Positions 39,598-45,903 of a stretch of DNA of 45,903 nucleotides are shown one piece after another. Location of the stretch: contig JANQRO010000195.1 in the NCBI GenBank assembly GCA_028284525.1, forward strand, positions 1 to 45,903, given 5' to 3'. A model generated the notes under the pieces. It had not been told where the DNA came from. It was given only the letters and a program-made list of their open reading frames with translations, and did no database searches. Source of the stretch: Myxococcota bacterium (GTDB lineage Bacteria; Myxococcota_A; UBA9160; PR03). The translations under genes and the position numbers were made by a program. The stretch's first letter is position 1. Every line of letters starts with the position of its first letter.

Positions 39598-40527
39598 CGC
39601 CGCGCGGAAGACGACGTCGAAGCTCGCCCCGGCGCCGGGTTCGCTCTCCACCTCGATCGAGGCGCCGAGCTGCCCGGCGAGGACGCGGGAGAGGGCGAGG
39701 CCGAGCCCCGACCCCTGGCCGGCGGGCTTGGTGGTGAAGAAGGGGTCGAAGAGCCGGGCCTGCTGCTCGGCGTCGATCCCGACCCCGAAGTCGCGCACCC
39801 GCAGCCGCACCCGTCCGCCCGGCGCGTTGGCGGTCGACACCACGATGACGTCCCCGGGGCGGCTCGCGTCGCGGGCGTTGGCCACCAGGTTGAGCAGGAT
39901 CTGGGTCACCGAAGTGGGGTTCGCCCAGGCGCGAGCGACGGCGTGGCCCGGCGCGCAGCGCAACGCGTCCGGGTCCGGGAGGAGCGAGCCCAGCAGCGCC
40001 TCGTGCTCGGCGAGCAGGGTGTTCAGGTCCACCGCCTCGAGGGTGGCTGGCTTCGGGTCGGCGAGGTCCTTGAGCTTGGCGATGACGGCGCGTCCCTGGG
40101 ACGCCGCCGCGCGGATGCCGTCGAGGGACGCCCCGCGCACCGCCGGGTCGGCGCTGTCGCCCCGGGCGGCGAAGCTGTCGACGGCGAAGAGCAGGTACGA
40201 GAAGTCGTGGGCCGTGCCACTGGCGAACACCGCGAGGGATTCGGCCTTCTGCTGCTCGAGAGCGGCCTCGCGCCGCTGGCTCTCGACGAGCGCGCGGCGC
40301 GACCGACGCAGCTCGCGCCAACCGAGCCAGCCGAAGCCCACGGCCAGGGTCAGCAGCATCCACGGGATCTCGTCGGCCTCGAGGGTTTCGAAACGGCCCG
40401 CGAGCCGTTGCCAGCGTTCGGCCAGGTCGAAGGACGAGGCCGTCAGAAACGCAAAGATCGCCCCGAGCACGACGAGCGCCCAGCCACGCCAGCGGCCGTC
40501 GCCAGCGCGCGGGCTAGGGCTCGACAT
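39589..40527 (-). CDS. Sensor histidine kinase with intramembrane N-terminus
   Basis: Kinase of 312 residues. Two transmembrane helices (about 15-31 and 55-70) are separated by only about 22 residues, so there is no periplasmic sensor domain. The phospho-acceptor is His107 in FASGTAHDFSYLL, a variant of the usual AHDFNNLL. The ATP-binding domain has NLVANARDA (N box), DFGVGID (G1), FDPFFTTKP (F box) and GSGLGLAL (G2). It overlaps the response-regulator gene by 14 bases. The stimulus is unknown; membrane state or a partner protein such as the receptor are possibilities. Confidence 0.9.
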   Translation of the reverse strand: MSSPSPRAGDGRWRGWALVVLGAIFAFLTASSFDLAERWQRLAGRFETLEADEIPWMLLTLAVGFGWLGWRELRRSRRALVESQRREAALEQQKAESLAVFASGTAHDFSYLLFAVDSFAARGDSADPAVRGASLDGIRAAASQGRAVIAKLKDLADPKPATLEAVDLNTLLAEHEALLGSLLPDPDALRCAPGHAVARAWANPTSVTQILLNLVANARDASRPGDVIVVSTANAPGGRVRLRVRDFGVGIDAEQQARLFDPFFTTKPAGQGSGLGLALSRVLAGQLGASIEVESEPGAGASFDVVFRAATT

Positions 40528-41140
40528 AGCCCTCTCGAATCGCGTAGCGCGCGAGCTCGACGCGGTCGTTGACCCCGACCTTCTCCATCAGGTTGCGCAC
40601 GTGGGTCTCGACGGTGCGCACGCTGATCTCCAGCCGGTTGGCGACGTCGCGCTTCGCGAGCCCACGGGCGATGTGACAGAGCACCTCCTCCTCGCGTCGG
40701 GTGAGACCGGCCCCCGCCGAGCGAAGACGCGCCGCGTCCCGGGGGAGCCGCGCCGCGACCGAGGCGGAGTAGGTGGGGCGGCCCTCCGCCGCCGCGCGAA
40801 TCGCCCCCGCGAGGGTCTCGAAGCTGTCGTCCTTGCAGACGAAGCCGGCGCCCATCGCGGCGACGCTCGCCAGGTGACGGTCGGTGGGGAACGCGCTCAG
40901 GAAGAGCACCGCCACGGCTTCGTTGCCCAGCGCTCGCGCGGCGTCGAAGGGCAGCCCGCCCGGCATCGCGACGTCGAGCACCGCGACGTCGGCCCGCGCG
41001 CGCCGCGCGGTCTCCACCAGCTCCGCCGCAGCGTCGAGGCTCGCCACCACCTCGAAGTCGGGCTGGTCGCCGAGCTGGGCGGCCAGGGCCTGACGGACGA
41101 GGTCGTGGTCGTCGACGAGAACGAGGCGGATCGCGGACAT
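40514..41140 (-). CDS. LuxR/NarL-family response regulator
   Basis: Regulator of 208 residues. The receiver has Asp10/Asp11 and the phosphorylated Asp56 (VAVLDVAMPGG), with KDD in the conserved Lys region. The DNA-binding LuxR helix-turn-helix occupies about 145-208: LTRREEEVLCHIARGLAKRDVANRL...VRTVETHVRNLMEKVGV. It is the only recognisable transcription regulator in the window. A -10-like TACCCT (41151-41156 on the minus strand) lies just 10 bases before the ATG at 41140, with no ribosome site visible, so a leaderless message is possible. It heads the regulator-kinase-receptor run. Confidence 0.92.
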   Translation of the reverse strand: MSAIRLVLVDDHDLVRQALAAQLGDQPDFEVVASLDAAAELVETARRARADVAVLDVAMPGGLPFDAARALGNEAVAVLFLSAFPTDRHLASVAAMGAGFVCKDDSFETLAGAIRAAAEGRPTYSASVAARLPRDAARLRSAGAGLTRREEEVLCHIARGLAKRDVANRLEISVRTVETHVRNLMEKVGVNDRVELARYAIREGYVEP

Positions 41141-41194
41141 CCGGCAGAGCAGGGTAGGTCCGCCGCCGCGCTTCTGCCGGCGGACGTCTCGGGG

Positions 41195-41200
41195 TACCGT
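41195..41200 (+). promoter_or_regulatory. Candidate -10 element for the RidA-like gene
   Basis: TACCGT lies 18 bases before the GTG start, in a 78-base divergent gap. The response-regulator gene reads the other way from a similar element, 41151-41156. Confidence 0.28.
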
Positions 41201-41218
41201 GTGTGTGGAGGAGACGCC

Positions 41219-41983
41219 GTGTCCGACGCCATCGCGTTCGAAGCCGGGGGCTTTCGCTACGCACCCGGCCCCTTTCAATACTCTGCCGGGGTCGCCGCCG
41301 AGCCGGGTTTCACGATCGAGCGGGTACGCTTCCACGGCCACGCGCCGCTCGAGGACGGCTTTCGCGCGATCGAGGCCTATCTGCGCGCCCTGGGTCGGCC
41401 GACCACGGCGTTCTGCGCCTGCGAGCTGCGCTCGCCGGCGCCCTTCACCGAGGAGGGCTTCATCGCCTTCAACCGGGTGTACGTGGGCACCCTCGAGCGC
41501 TGGGGCCTCTTCCGCGACGACGACAACCCGGTGGCGCGCTCGAACGTGTGCCCGGCCTACGACCCGCCTCCGGAGCCCAGCTTCCACGCCTTCTCGTACA
41601 CGGTGCCCCAACGACCGGGGAGCGACGACACGAGCCCCCGCACCTTCGTCGTCTCCGGCGCCGCCGAGGCCACCGAGGGGCCGGGGAGCTACAGCGAGCG
41701 CATCATCTGCCCCGGTGACACCACGCCCGACGCGATGCGCGAGAAGGCGCAACACGTGCTCGGCACCCTCGAGACGCGGATGGACACCCTGGGTGTGCGC
41801 TGGCGCGACGCGACCGCGACCCAGGCCTATACCGTGCACGACCTCCACCCCGTCCTCGAGGGGGAGCTCGCGAAACGCGGGGCGATCGCCCACGGCCTCG
41901 ACTGGTCCTACGCGCGCCCTCCCGTCGAAGGGCTCGACTACGAGATGGACGTGCGCGGCGTGCGCGTCGAGCGGGTGATCTAG
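41219..41983 (+). CDS. Two-domain RidA-like protein
   Basis: Protein of 254 residues that splits into two RidA-like halves. The first half ends in NPVARSNVCP, where Arg107 occupies the position of the catalytic Arg of RidA (PARSxV), followed by FHAFSYTVP. The second half (about 142-254) has the same helix-and-strand order but no such Arg. Relatives of this layout include aminomuconate-deaminase-like proteins, but I cannot confirm that assignment. GTG start at 41219 with GGAGGAGACGCC upstream; the track's 865-residue ORF is mostly read-through of antisense frame. It is divergent from the two-component genes. Confidence 0.72.
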   Translation: MSDAIAFEAGGFRYAPGPFQYSAGVAAEPGFTIERVRFHGHAPLEDGFRAIEAYLRALGRPTTAFCACELRSPAPFTEEGFIAFNRVYVGTLERWGLFRDDDNPVARSNVCPAYDPPPEPSFHAFSYTVPQRPGSDDTSPRTFVVSGAAEATEGPGSYSERIICPGDTTPDAMREKAQHVLGTLETRMDTLGVRWRDATATQAYTVHDLHPVLEGELAKRGAIAHGLDWSYARPPVEGLDYEMDVRGVRVERVI

Positions 41984-41997
41984 ACGCCGGGCGCCGT

Positions 41998-42090
41998 CTA
42001 CGGCGCGAGCGCTTCGAGCGCCTCCCAGCCGGGCTTCGCGGGCGTGGTGGGCTCGTCGAGTTCGTGGAGTCCGGGCCCACTATATGGCAC
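41998..42090 (-). CDS. Possible 30-residue ORF or gene remnant
   Basis: A 31-codon frame from a GTG overlapping the end of the FetB-like gene by 11 bases to a TAG. The peptide (VPYSGPGLHELDEP..., ending WEALEALAP) has the high third-position GC of real genes. It resembles the C-terminal tail of a normal protein more than random sequence. It could be a small translationally coupled peptide or the remains of a larger gene. Not in the ORF track. Confidence 0.3.
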   Translation of the reverse strand: MPYSGPGLHELDEPTTPAKPGWEALEALAP

Positions 42091-42817
42091 CGGGTGCCTC
42101 GGAGGGATCGGCGCCCTCGTCGCGGATCACGAGGGTGAGGAAGGTGGCGGCGGCGAGCCCCGAGGCCCCGAAGAGCATGCACATCACCATGATCTGGTAG
42201 CGGGTGGCGATGAGCGGCGAGACCCCTGCGAGAATCTGGCCCGTCATCATGCCGGGAAGGGCCACCAGCCCGACGGCAAACATCGAGTTGACCACGGGGA
42301 TGAGGGAGGTGCGCAACGCGATGCCGCGGGCCTCCCGGGTGGGACGACCCGCGTCGAGCTCGGCGTAGAAACGCTCGGCGGCCAGACTCACCCGGTTCAT
42401 CGACGTCGAGAAGCACATCCCCGCGAGCGGGATCACGAAACGCGGCTCGTACCACGGCTCCACGCGCAGCACGCCGAAGGTGATGAGGGCGAGGGTGCAG
42501 CCCCCGCCCAGCGCGATCGCCAGGTAGGCGCGGCGCAGCAGGGCGCCGCGCCGCGCGCGGACCGGGCCGAGGGAGATCCAGCCCGCCGCGACGAACATCA
42601 CCGTCAGCACGGAGAGCACCGGCAGGCTCGCCTCCGCCGTGAAGAGGTAGACGAGGAAGTAGCCGATGACGAGGAGCTGGACGCCCATCCGCGCCAACGC
42701 GTAGAGCGCGTTGCGCGCGTCGAGGGACCAGCGCCACAGGATCGCCACCACCGCGAGGGCGGGGAGGAAAGCGAGGGCCAGTTGATCCAGAGGGATCGCG
42801 AGGGTGTGGTCGTTCAC
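42080..42817 (-). CDS. fetB: FetB-family (UPF0014) membrane permease, no ATPase partner
   Basis: Integral membrane protein of 245 residues with about seven hydrophobic helices. It matches the FetB/YbbM (UPF0014) family through SLIPVVNSMFAVGLVALPGMMTGQILAGVSP and TRYQIMVM. In E. coli FetB works with the ATPase FetA in iron homeostasis. No ABC ATPase gene is adjacent here. Start: the position at 42817 (MNDHTLAIPLDQLAL). It is 59 bases downstream of the esterase gene on the same strand. Confidence 0.87.
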   Translation of the reverse strand: MNDHTLAIPLDQLALAFLPALAVVAILWRWSLDARNALYALARMGVQLLVIGYFLVYLFTAEASLPVLSVLTVMFVAAGWISLGPVRARRGALLRRAYLAIALGGGCTLALITFGVLRVEPWYEPRFVIPLAGMCFSTSMNRVSLAAERFYAELDAGRPTREARGIALRTSLIPVVNSMFAVGLVALPGMMTGQILAGVSPLIATRYQIMVMCMLFGASGLAAATFLTLVIRDEGADPSEAPGAI

Positions 42818-42876
42818 GCGGGCGAGTGTCGGGGTCTCGCGGTGATCGCGCTATCGGGCTCCGCGACCGCGTCCTG

Positions 42877-43551
42877 CTACGCGGCAAGATCCGACAACAG
42901 GTCCGCCACCAGGTCGGGGCGCGAGACGAAGGGGGAGTGGGAGGTGTCCCAGGTCACCACCTGTCCGGTCTTCGCGGCGAGCTCGCGTTGGAGCCCCACG
43001 TGGATCGCCCGATCCTCGGTGCACACGACGTAGGTCGAGTCGATGTCGCGCCAGGCCTCGCCGCTCACCGGGGTGGTCATGCAGCGGGTGCCCAGGGGAC
43101 GCAGCTTGGCCACCGCCTCGCGCACCGCCTCCGGAGAGCAGTCGGCGTAGAAGGCTTCGGGGGCCACCGCCGGGTCGATGGTGAGGGTGTGGTTGTCGTG
43201 GCGTCGCATGCCGTCGGCCAGCCGCACCTTTTCGCCGCGGGGGTAGATGTCGTTGATGCACTCGCCGGCGTCGGGGCAGAAGGCGCAGAGGTAGACCAGG
43301 TGCGCCACGTCGCTCCGGCCCAGCGCCGCTTCGGTGATCACCATCCCGCCGTAGGAGTGACCGACGAGGACGGCGTCGTCCCCGGTCGCGTCCAGGGCCT
43401 GTCGCACCGCGGCGGCGTCGTCCCGCAGGTCGGTGAGGGGGAGCTCCAGCGCCTGCACCGAGCAGCCCCGCGCCTCCAGGGCCTCGACGCTGGGGGCCCA
43501 GCACCAGGCGCCGTGCCACGCGCCGTGCACCAAGACGATCGACTTGCTCAT
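42877..43551 (-). CDS. Alpha/beta hydrolase (methyl-esterase-like)
   Basis: Esterase of 224 residues: VLVHGAWHGAWCW holds the oxyanion HG, LVGHSYGGMV the nucleophile Ser near residue 83 and DTSHSPFVSRP the catalytic His near the end. The layout matches the EstC/plant methyl-esterase (MES) branch, which hydrolyses small methyl esters and related substrates. ATG at 43551. It is divergent from the D-aminoacylase-family gene, sharing an overlapping pair of -10-like elements. Confidence 0.91.
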   Translation of the reverse strand: MSKSIVLVHGAWHGAWCWAPSVEALEARGCSVQALELPLTDLRDDAAAVRQALDATGDDAVLVGHSYGGMVITEAALGRSDVAHLVYLCAFCPDAGECINDIYPRGEKVRLADGMRRHDNHTLTIDPAVAPEAFYADCSPEAVREAVAKLRPLGTRCMTTPVSGEAWRDIDSTYVVCTEDRAIHVGLQRELAAKTGQVVTWDTSHSPFVSRPDLVADLLSDLAA

Positions 43552-43572
43552 CCACCATGCCTCCCGGACCCA

Positions 43573-43582
43573 ATGCTACGCT
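43573..43582. promoter_or_regulatory. Overlapping divergent -10 elements
   Basis: ATGCTACGCT reads TACGCT (43577-43582) for the plus-strand amidohydrolase and TAGCAT (43573-43578) for the minus-strand esterase. The two share two bases, so their promoters may exclude each other. Related sequences occur in other divergent gaps of the window. Confidence 0.35.
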
Positions 43583-43624
43583 CCCGGCCGGCGTAAATCC
43601 CGCAACGAGCGAAGGGGAATCCCG

Positions 43625-45313
43625 ATGGCCTACGACGTCCTCATCCAGAACGGCACCGTGATCGACGGCACCGGCGCGGCCCCCCGCACCGCAGACGTGG
43701 CGGTCGTGGGCGACCGGGTGGCCCGCATCGCCGAGCCCGGCACCCTGGGTAACGACGCGGGCCGTGTCATCGACGCCACCGGCTGCACCGTCACGCCGGG
43801 CTTCGTCGACATCCACACCCACCTCGACGCGCAGATCTGGTGGGACCCGGCGGCGACGTCGTCGTGCTGGCACGGGGTCACCTCGGTGGTGATGGGCAAC
43901 TGCGGGGTCACCTTCGCCCCCTGCCGCGAAGAAGATCGCGACTACCTGGCGCGCATGATGGAGTCGGTGGAGGACGTCCCGGCCCAGTCGATCGCCCAGG
44001 GCATGCCCTGGCAGTGGGAGACCTTTGGCGAGTACCTCGGCGCCCTCGACGCCCTGCCCAAGGGCGTCAACGTGGGCGGCATGGTGGGTCACTGCGCCGT
44101 CCGCTACTGGGCGATGGGGCAGGAGTCGTTGCGGAACGAGCCCGCCGACGCCTCGGCCATCGACCGCATGCGGGAGATCGTCGACGAGGCGATCGCCGGC
44201 GGCGCGCTGGGCTTCTCGACCTCGCGCACCATCCTCCACCGCACCCCCGACGGCGAGCCCGTCCCCGGCACCTTCGCGACGCTGGACGAGTTGATGGGGA
44301 TCACGAGCGCTCTGGGCGAGCGTGGTCGCGGCGTCGTCGAGGCCGCCCCCGGGATCGACCGCGGGCGCGCCGAAGACCTCGACCGCGAGGCGAACTGGAT
44401 GGAGCAGGTGAGTCTCGCCACCGGCCGCCCGGTGACCTTCGGGCTGGCCCAGAGCCGCACCCACCCCGACGCCTTCGCCGGCATGCTCGAGCGCATCGCC
44501 GCGAGCAACGGTCGCGGCGCCACGGTGCGCGCCCAGTCGACGACGCGGGGCATCGGCGTGCTCTTCGGCTTCGCCAACCGCACCCCCTTCGACCGCGGGC
44601 CCTCGTGGCGGGCGCTCCGCGCGCTGCCCCTCGAGGAGAAGCTCGAGAAGCTGCGCGACGACGCGTACCGCGCCCAGATGGTGGAGGAGTCGCTGGCGGA
44701 TCCGCCGCCCATCGCCTTCGACCAGATCTTCCTGCTCCCGGTGGGCGAGGCGCGCTACGACGGCCCGCCGGACACGAGCCTCGCCGCCCACGCCGAGCGG
44801 CTCGGGGTGAGCGCCCCCGAGGCCTTCATCCTCGCCTCCCTCGAGCGCGACGGGCAGGCCTTCTGGAACTACCCCTTCCTGAACCCCAGCTTCGACGCCG
44901 TCGAGCGGCTGCTCGACGACCCGAACGTGGTGATCGGGCTGGGCGACTCGGGGGCCCACTGCGGGCAGATCATGGACGCGAGCCTGCCCACCTACTTCCT
45001 GCGCTACTGGGTGCAGGAGCGCGGGCACTTCGGGCTCGAGGAGGCGATCCACATGTTGACCCAGGAGCCGGCCGAGCTCTTCGGGATCGCCGACCGGGGC
45101 GTGCTCCGCGAAGGCGCCTACGCCGACCTCAACGTGATCGACCTCGACGCCCTCGAGCTCCCGCCGCCGCGCTTCGTGACCGACCTGCCCGGGGGCAGCG
45201 GCCGCTACATCCAGCAGTCGAAGGGCTACCGGAACACCCTCGTGAACGGGCAGGTGTTCATGGAAGGGCTCGAGGAGACGGGGGCGCGGGCCGGGGTGGT
45301 GCTCCGGAGCTAG
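43625..45313 (+). CDS. N-acyl-D-amino-acid deacylase / D-aminoacylase family amidohydrolase
   Basis: Metal-dependent hydrolase of 562 residues. VTPGFVDIHTHLDAQ supplies the HxH ligands. VVMGNCGVTFAPC contains the bridging-Cys-type motif of D-aminoacylases, and LGDSGAHCGQIMDASLPT has the catalytic Asp late in the chain. The start is ATG at 43625; the extended ORF upstream overlaps the esterase. The family cleaves N-acyl amino acids and related amides. An amidase gene follows 98 bases downstream, suggesting two linked amide-hydrolysis steps, although the pairing is an inference. Confidence 0.92.
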   Translation: MAYDVLIQNGTVIDGTGAAPRTADVAVVGDRVARIAEPGTLGNDAGRVIDATGCTVTPGFVDIHTHLDAQIWWDPAATSSCWHGVTSVVMGNCGVTFAPCREEDRDYLARMMESVEDVPAQSIAQGMPWQWETFGEYLGALDALPKGVNVGGMVGHCAVRYWAMGQESLRNEPADASAIDRMREIVDEAIAGGALGFSTSRTILHRTPDGEPVPGTFATLDELMGITSALGERGRGVVEAAPGIDRGRAEDLDREANWMEQVSLATGRPVTFGLAQSRTHPDAFAGMLERIAASNGRGATVRAQSTTRGIGVLFGFANRTPFDRGPSWRALRALPLEEKLEKLRDDAYRAQMVEESLADPPPIAFDQIFLLPVGEARYDGPPDTSLAAHAERLGVSAPEAFILASLERDGQAFWNYPFLNPSFDAVERLLDDPNVVIGLGDSGAHCGQIMDASLPTYFLRYWVQERGHFGLEEAIHMLTQEPAELFGIADRGVLREGAYADLNVIDLDALELPPPRFVTDLPGGSGRYIQQSKGYRNTLVNGQVFMEGLEETGARAGVVLRS

Positions 45314-45330
45314 CCCGCGCTCCCGGGCTC

Positions 45331-45393
45331 GGCGCCGGGCGCCACGAAAAAAGGCCACCGCGGCGCGCTCGCCGCGGAGTATGGTGCACACCA
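45331..45393. repeat. Hairpin cluster and A-tract before the amidase gene
   Basis: Three inverted repeats follow one another: GGCGCCGGGCGCC (45331-45343), CCGCGGCG-CGCT-CGCCGCGG (45358-45377, perfect eight-base arms) and TGGTG-CA-CACCA (45382-45393). A run of six A (45347-45352) lies between the first two. On the minus strand the second hairpin followed by T6 resembles an intrinsic terminator, but no minus-strand gene is seen to its right. The third is close to the amidase ribosome site and could be an operator. Confidence 0.4.
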
Positions 45394-45411
45394 CCCCCCA
45401 GGAGATGCACC

Positions 45412-45903
45412 ATGACCGACCTGGCCCACCTCGACTGCACCGCCCAGGCCGAGCTCGTCCGCAACGGCGACGCCAGCCCCGCCGAGCTCGTCGACGCCGC
45501 CATCGAGCGGCTCGAGAAGGTGAACGGCGAGCTCAACGCCGCGATCCACCCGCTCTACGAGCGCGCCCGCGAGCGTGCCCGCGGCGCCCTCGAGGACGGC
45601 CCCTTCCGGGGCGTGCCCTTCGTGATGAAGGATCTGGTGAGCGCCCAGGCCGGCGACCCGATCCACAGCGGCATGCGGCTGATGAAGGAGATCGGGTTCT
45701 GTGCCGACGCCGACAGCTACCTCGCCGCGCGCTTCCGCCAGGCGGGGCTCGTGACGATCGCCAAGACCAACACCCCGGAGTGGGGACTGGCGGCCACCAC
45801 CGAGCCCGAGATCTACGGCGCCACCCGCAACCCCTGGAACCCGGCCCACTCGAGCGGTGGCTCGAGCGGCGGGAGCGCCGCGGCGGTCGCGGCGCGGGTC
45901 GTG
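45412..45903 (+). CDS. Amidase (amidase signature family), 3' truncated
   Basis: First 164 residues of an amidase-signature enzyme. GVPFVMKDLVSA carries the catalytic Lys, and SSGGSSGGSAAAVA near the window end holds the cis-Ser of the Ser-Ser-Lys triad. The nucleophilic Ser would follow just beyond the edge. The ATG at 45412 is preceded by CAGGAGATGCACC. A full gene would be about 450-500 residues, so roughly two thirds is missing. Together with the upstream D-aminoacylase-family gene it may release ammonia or amino acids from an amide. Confidence 0.93.
   Translation, partial: MTDLAHLDCTAQAELVRNGDASPAELVDAAIERLEKVNGELNAAIHPLYERARERARGALEDGPFRGVPFVMKDLVSAQAGDPIHSGMRLMKEIGFCADADSYLAARFRQAGLVTIAKTNTPEWGLAATTEPEIYGATRNPWNPAHSSGGSSGGSAAAVAARVV

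Noticed and set aside
39386-41983. Plus-strand ORF of 865 residues
   Set aside because: Only the last 254 residues are a real protein; the rest is antisense to the kinase and regulator genes.
1-45903. tRNA, rRNA, CRISPR or transposon
   Set aside because: No cloverleaf-like or rRNA-like sequence, no regularly spaced repeats and no transposase or integrase translation was seen by reading; a covariance-model scan was not possible.

Overview
The window is very GC-rich, gene-dense and probably from an aerobic Gram-negative bacterium. A TonB-dependent receptor and a periplasmic PQQ/cytochrome c dehydrogenase imply an outer membrane and a respiratory chain. The gene mix (acyl-CoA enzymes, family III CoA-transferase, SCP-x-like thiolase with DUF35, Baeyer-Villiger monooxygenases, P450, Rieske oxygenase) resembles catabolic islands for steroids, terpenoids or other alicyclic compounds in environmental lineages. 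An uncultured Myxococcota- or Binatota-like organism would fit, but taxonomy cannot be fixed from this sequence. I see no rRNA, tRNA, CRISPR array, insertion sequence or integrase. No stretch longer than about 175 bases lacks a gene, so there is no large empty region to describe.

Layout. 1-1573: truncated Baeyer-Villiger monooxygenase, convergent with an SDR-MFS pair (3529-1570). 3648-4160: cupin gene. 4157-12354 (minus strand): a run of eleven genes that may be one or two or three operons: CoA-ester lyase, crotonase, MaoC-like protein, SDR, NTF2-like protein, GST, alpha/beta hydrolase, a three-domain RidA protein, a split MaoC hydratase pair and an isochorismatase-family hydrolase. 12515-13943: esterase and VOC protein. 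13959-14351: small cupin. 14502-19153: family III CoA-transferase, PQQ/cytochrome dehydrogenase and a 4-hydroxybutyrate-CoA-transferase-like protein. 19150-20199: luciferase-like monooxygenase. 20310-23022: acyl-CoA dehydrogenase, amidohydrolase and GFA-family protein. 23026-25596: aldo/keto reductase and flavin monooxygenase. 25718-29003: Cys-less thiolase, DUF35, SnoaL-like protein and P450. 29044-29793: SDR. 29882-31801: alcohol dehydrogenase and crotonase. 31798-33072: Rieske oxygenase. 33245-34021: crotonase. 34031-37205: alcohol dehydrogenase, a secreted hypothetical, a membrane hypothetical and an HD-domain protein. 37239-41140 (minus): response regulator, histidine kinase and TonB-dependent receptor in series. 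41219-45903: two-domain RidA-like protein, orphan FetB-like permease, esterase, D-aminoacylase-family amidohydrolase and a truncated amidase.

How they may work together. Oxygenases (two flavin, one P450, one Rieske, one luciferase-like) and dehydrogenases would activate a hydrophobic substrate. CoA-transferases would load it on CoA. Acyl-CoA dehydrogenase, crotonases, MaoC hydratases, SDRs and the thiolase/DUF35 or CoA-ester lyase would then shorten it. The MFS and TonB proteins could serve transport. The most unusual part is the 4157-7631 module. It combines an isochorismatase-type amidohydrolase, a three-domain RidA chain and an alpha/beta hydrolase, the same three families as RutB, RutC and RutD, together with a split MaoC hydratase. 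All pathway assignments are inference from family membership.
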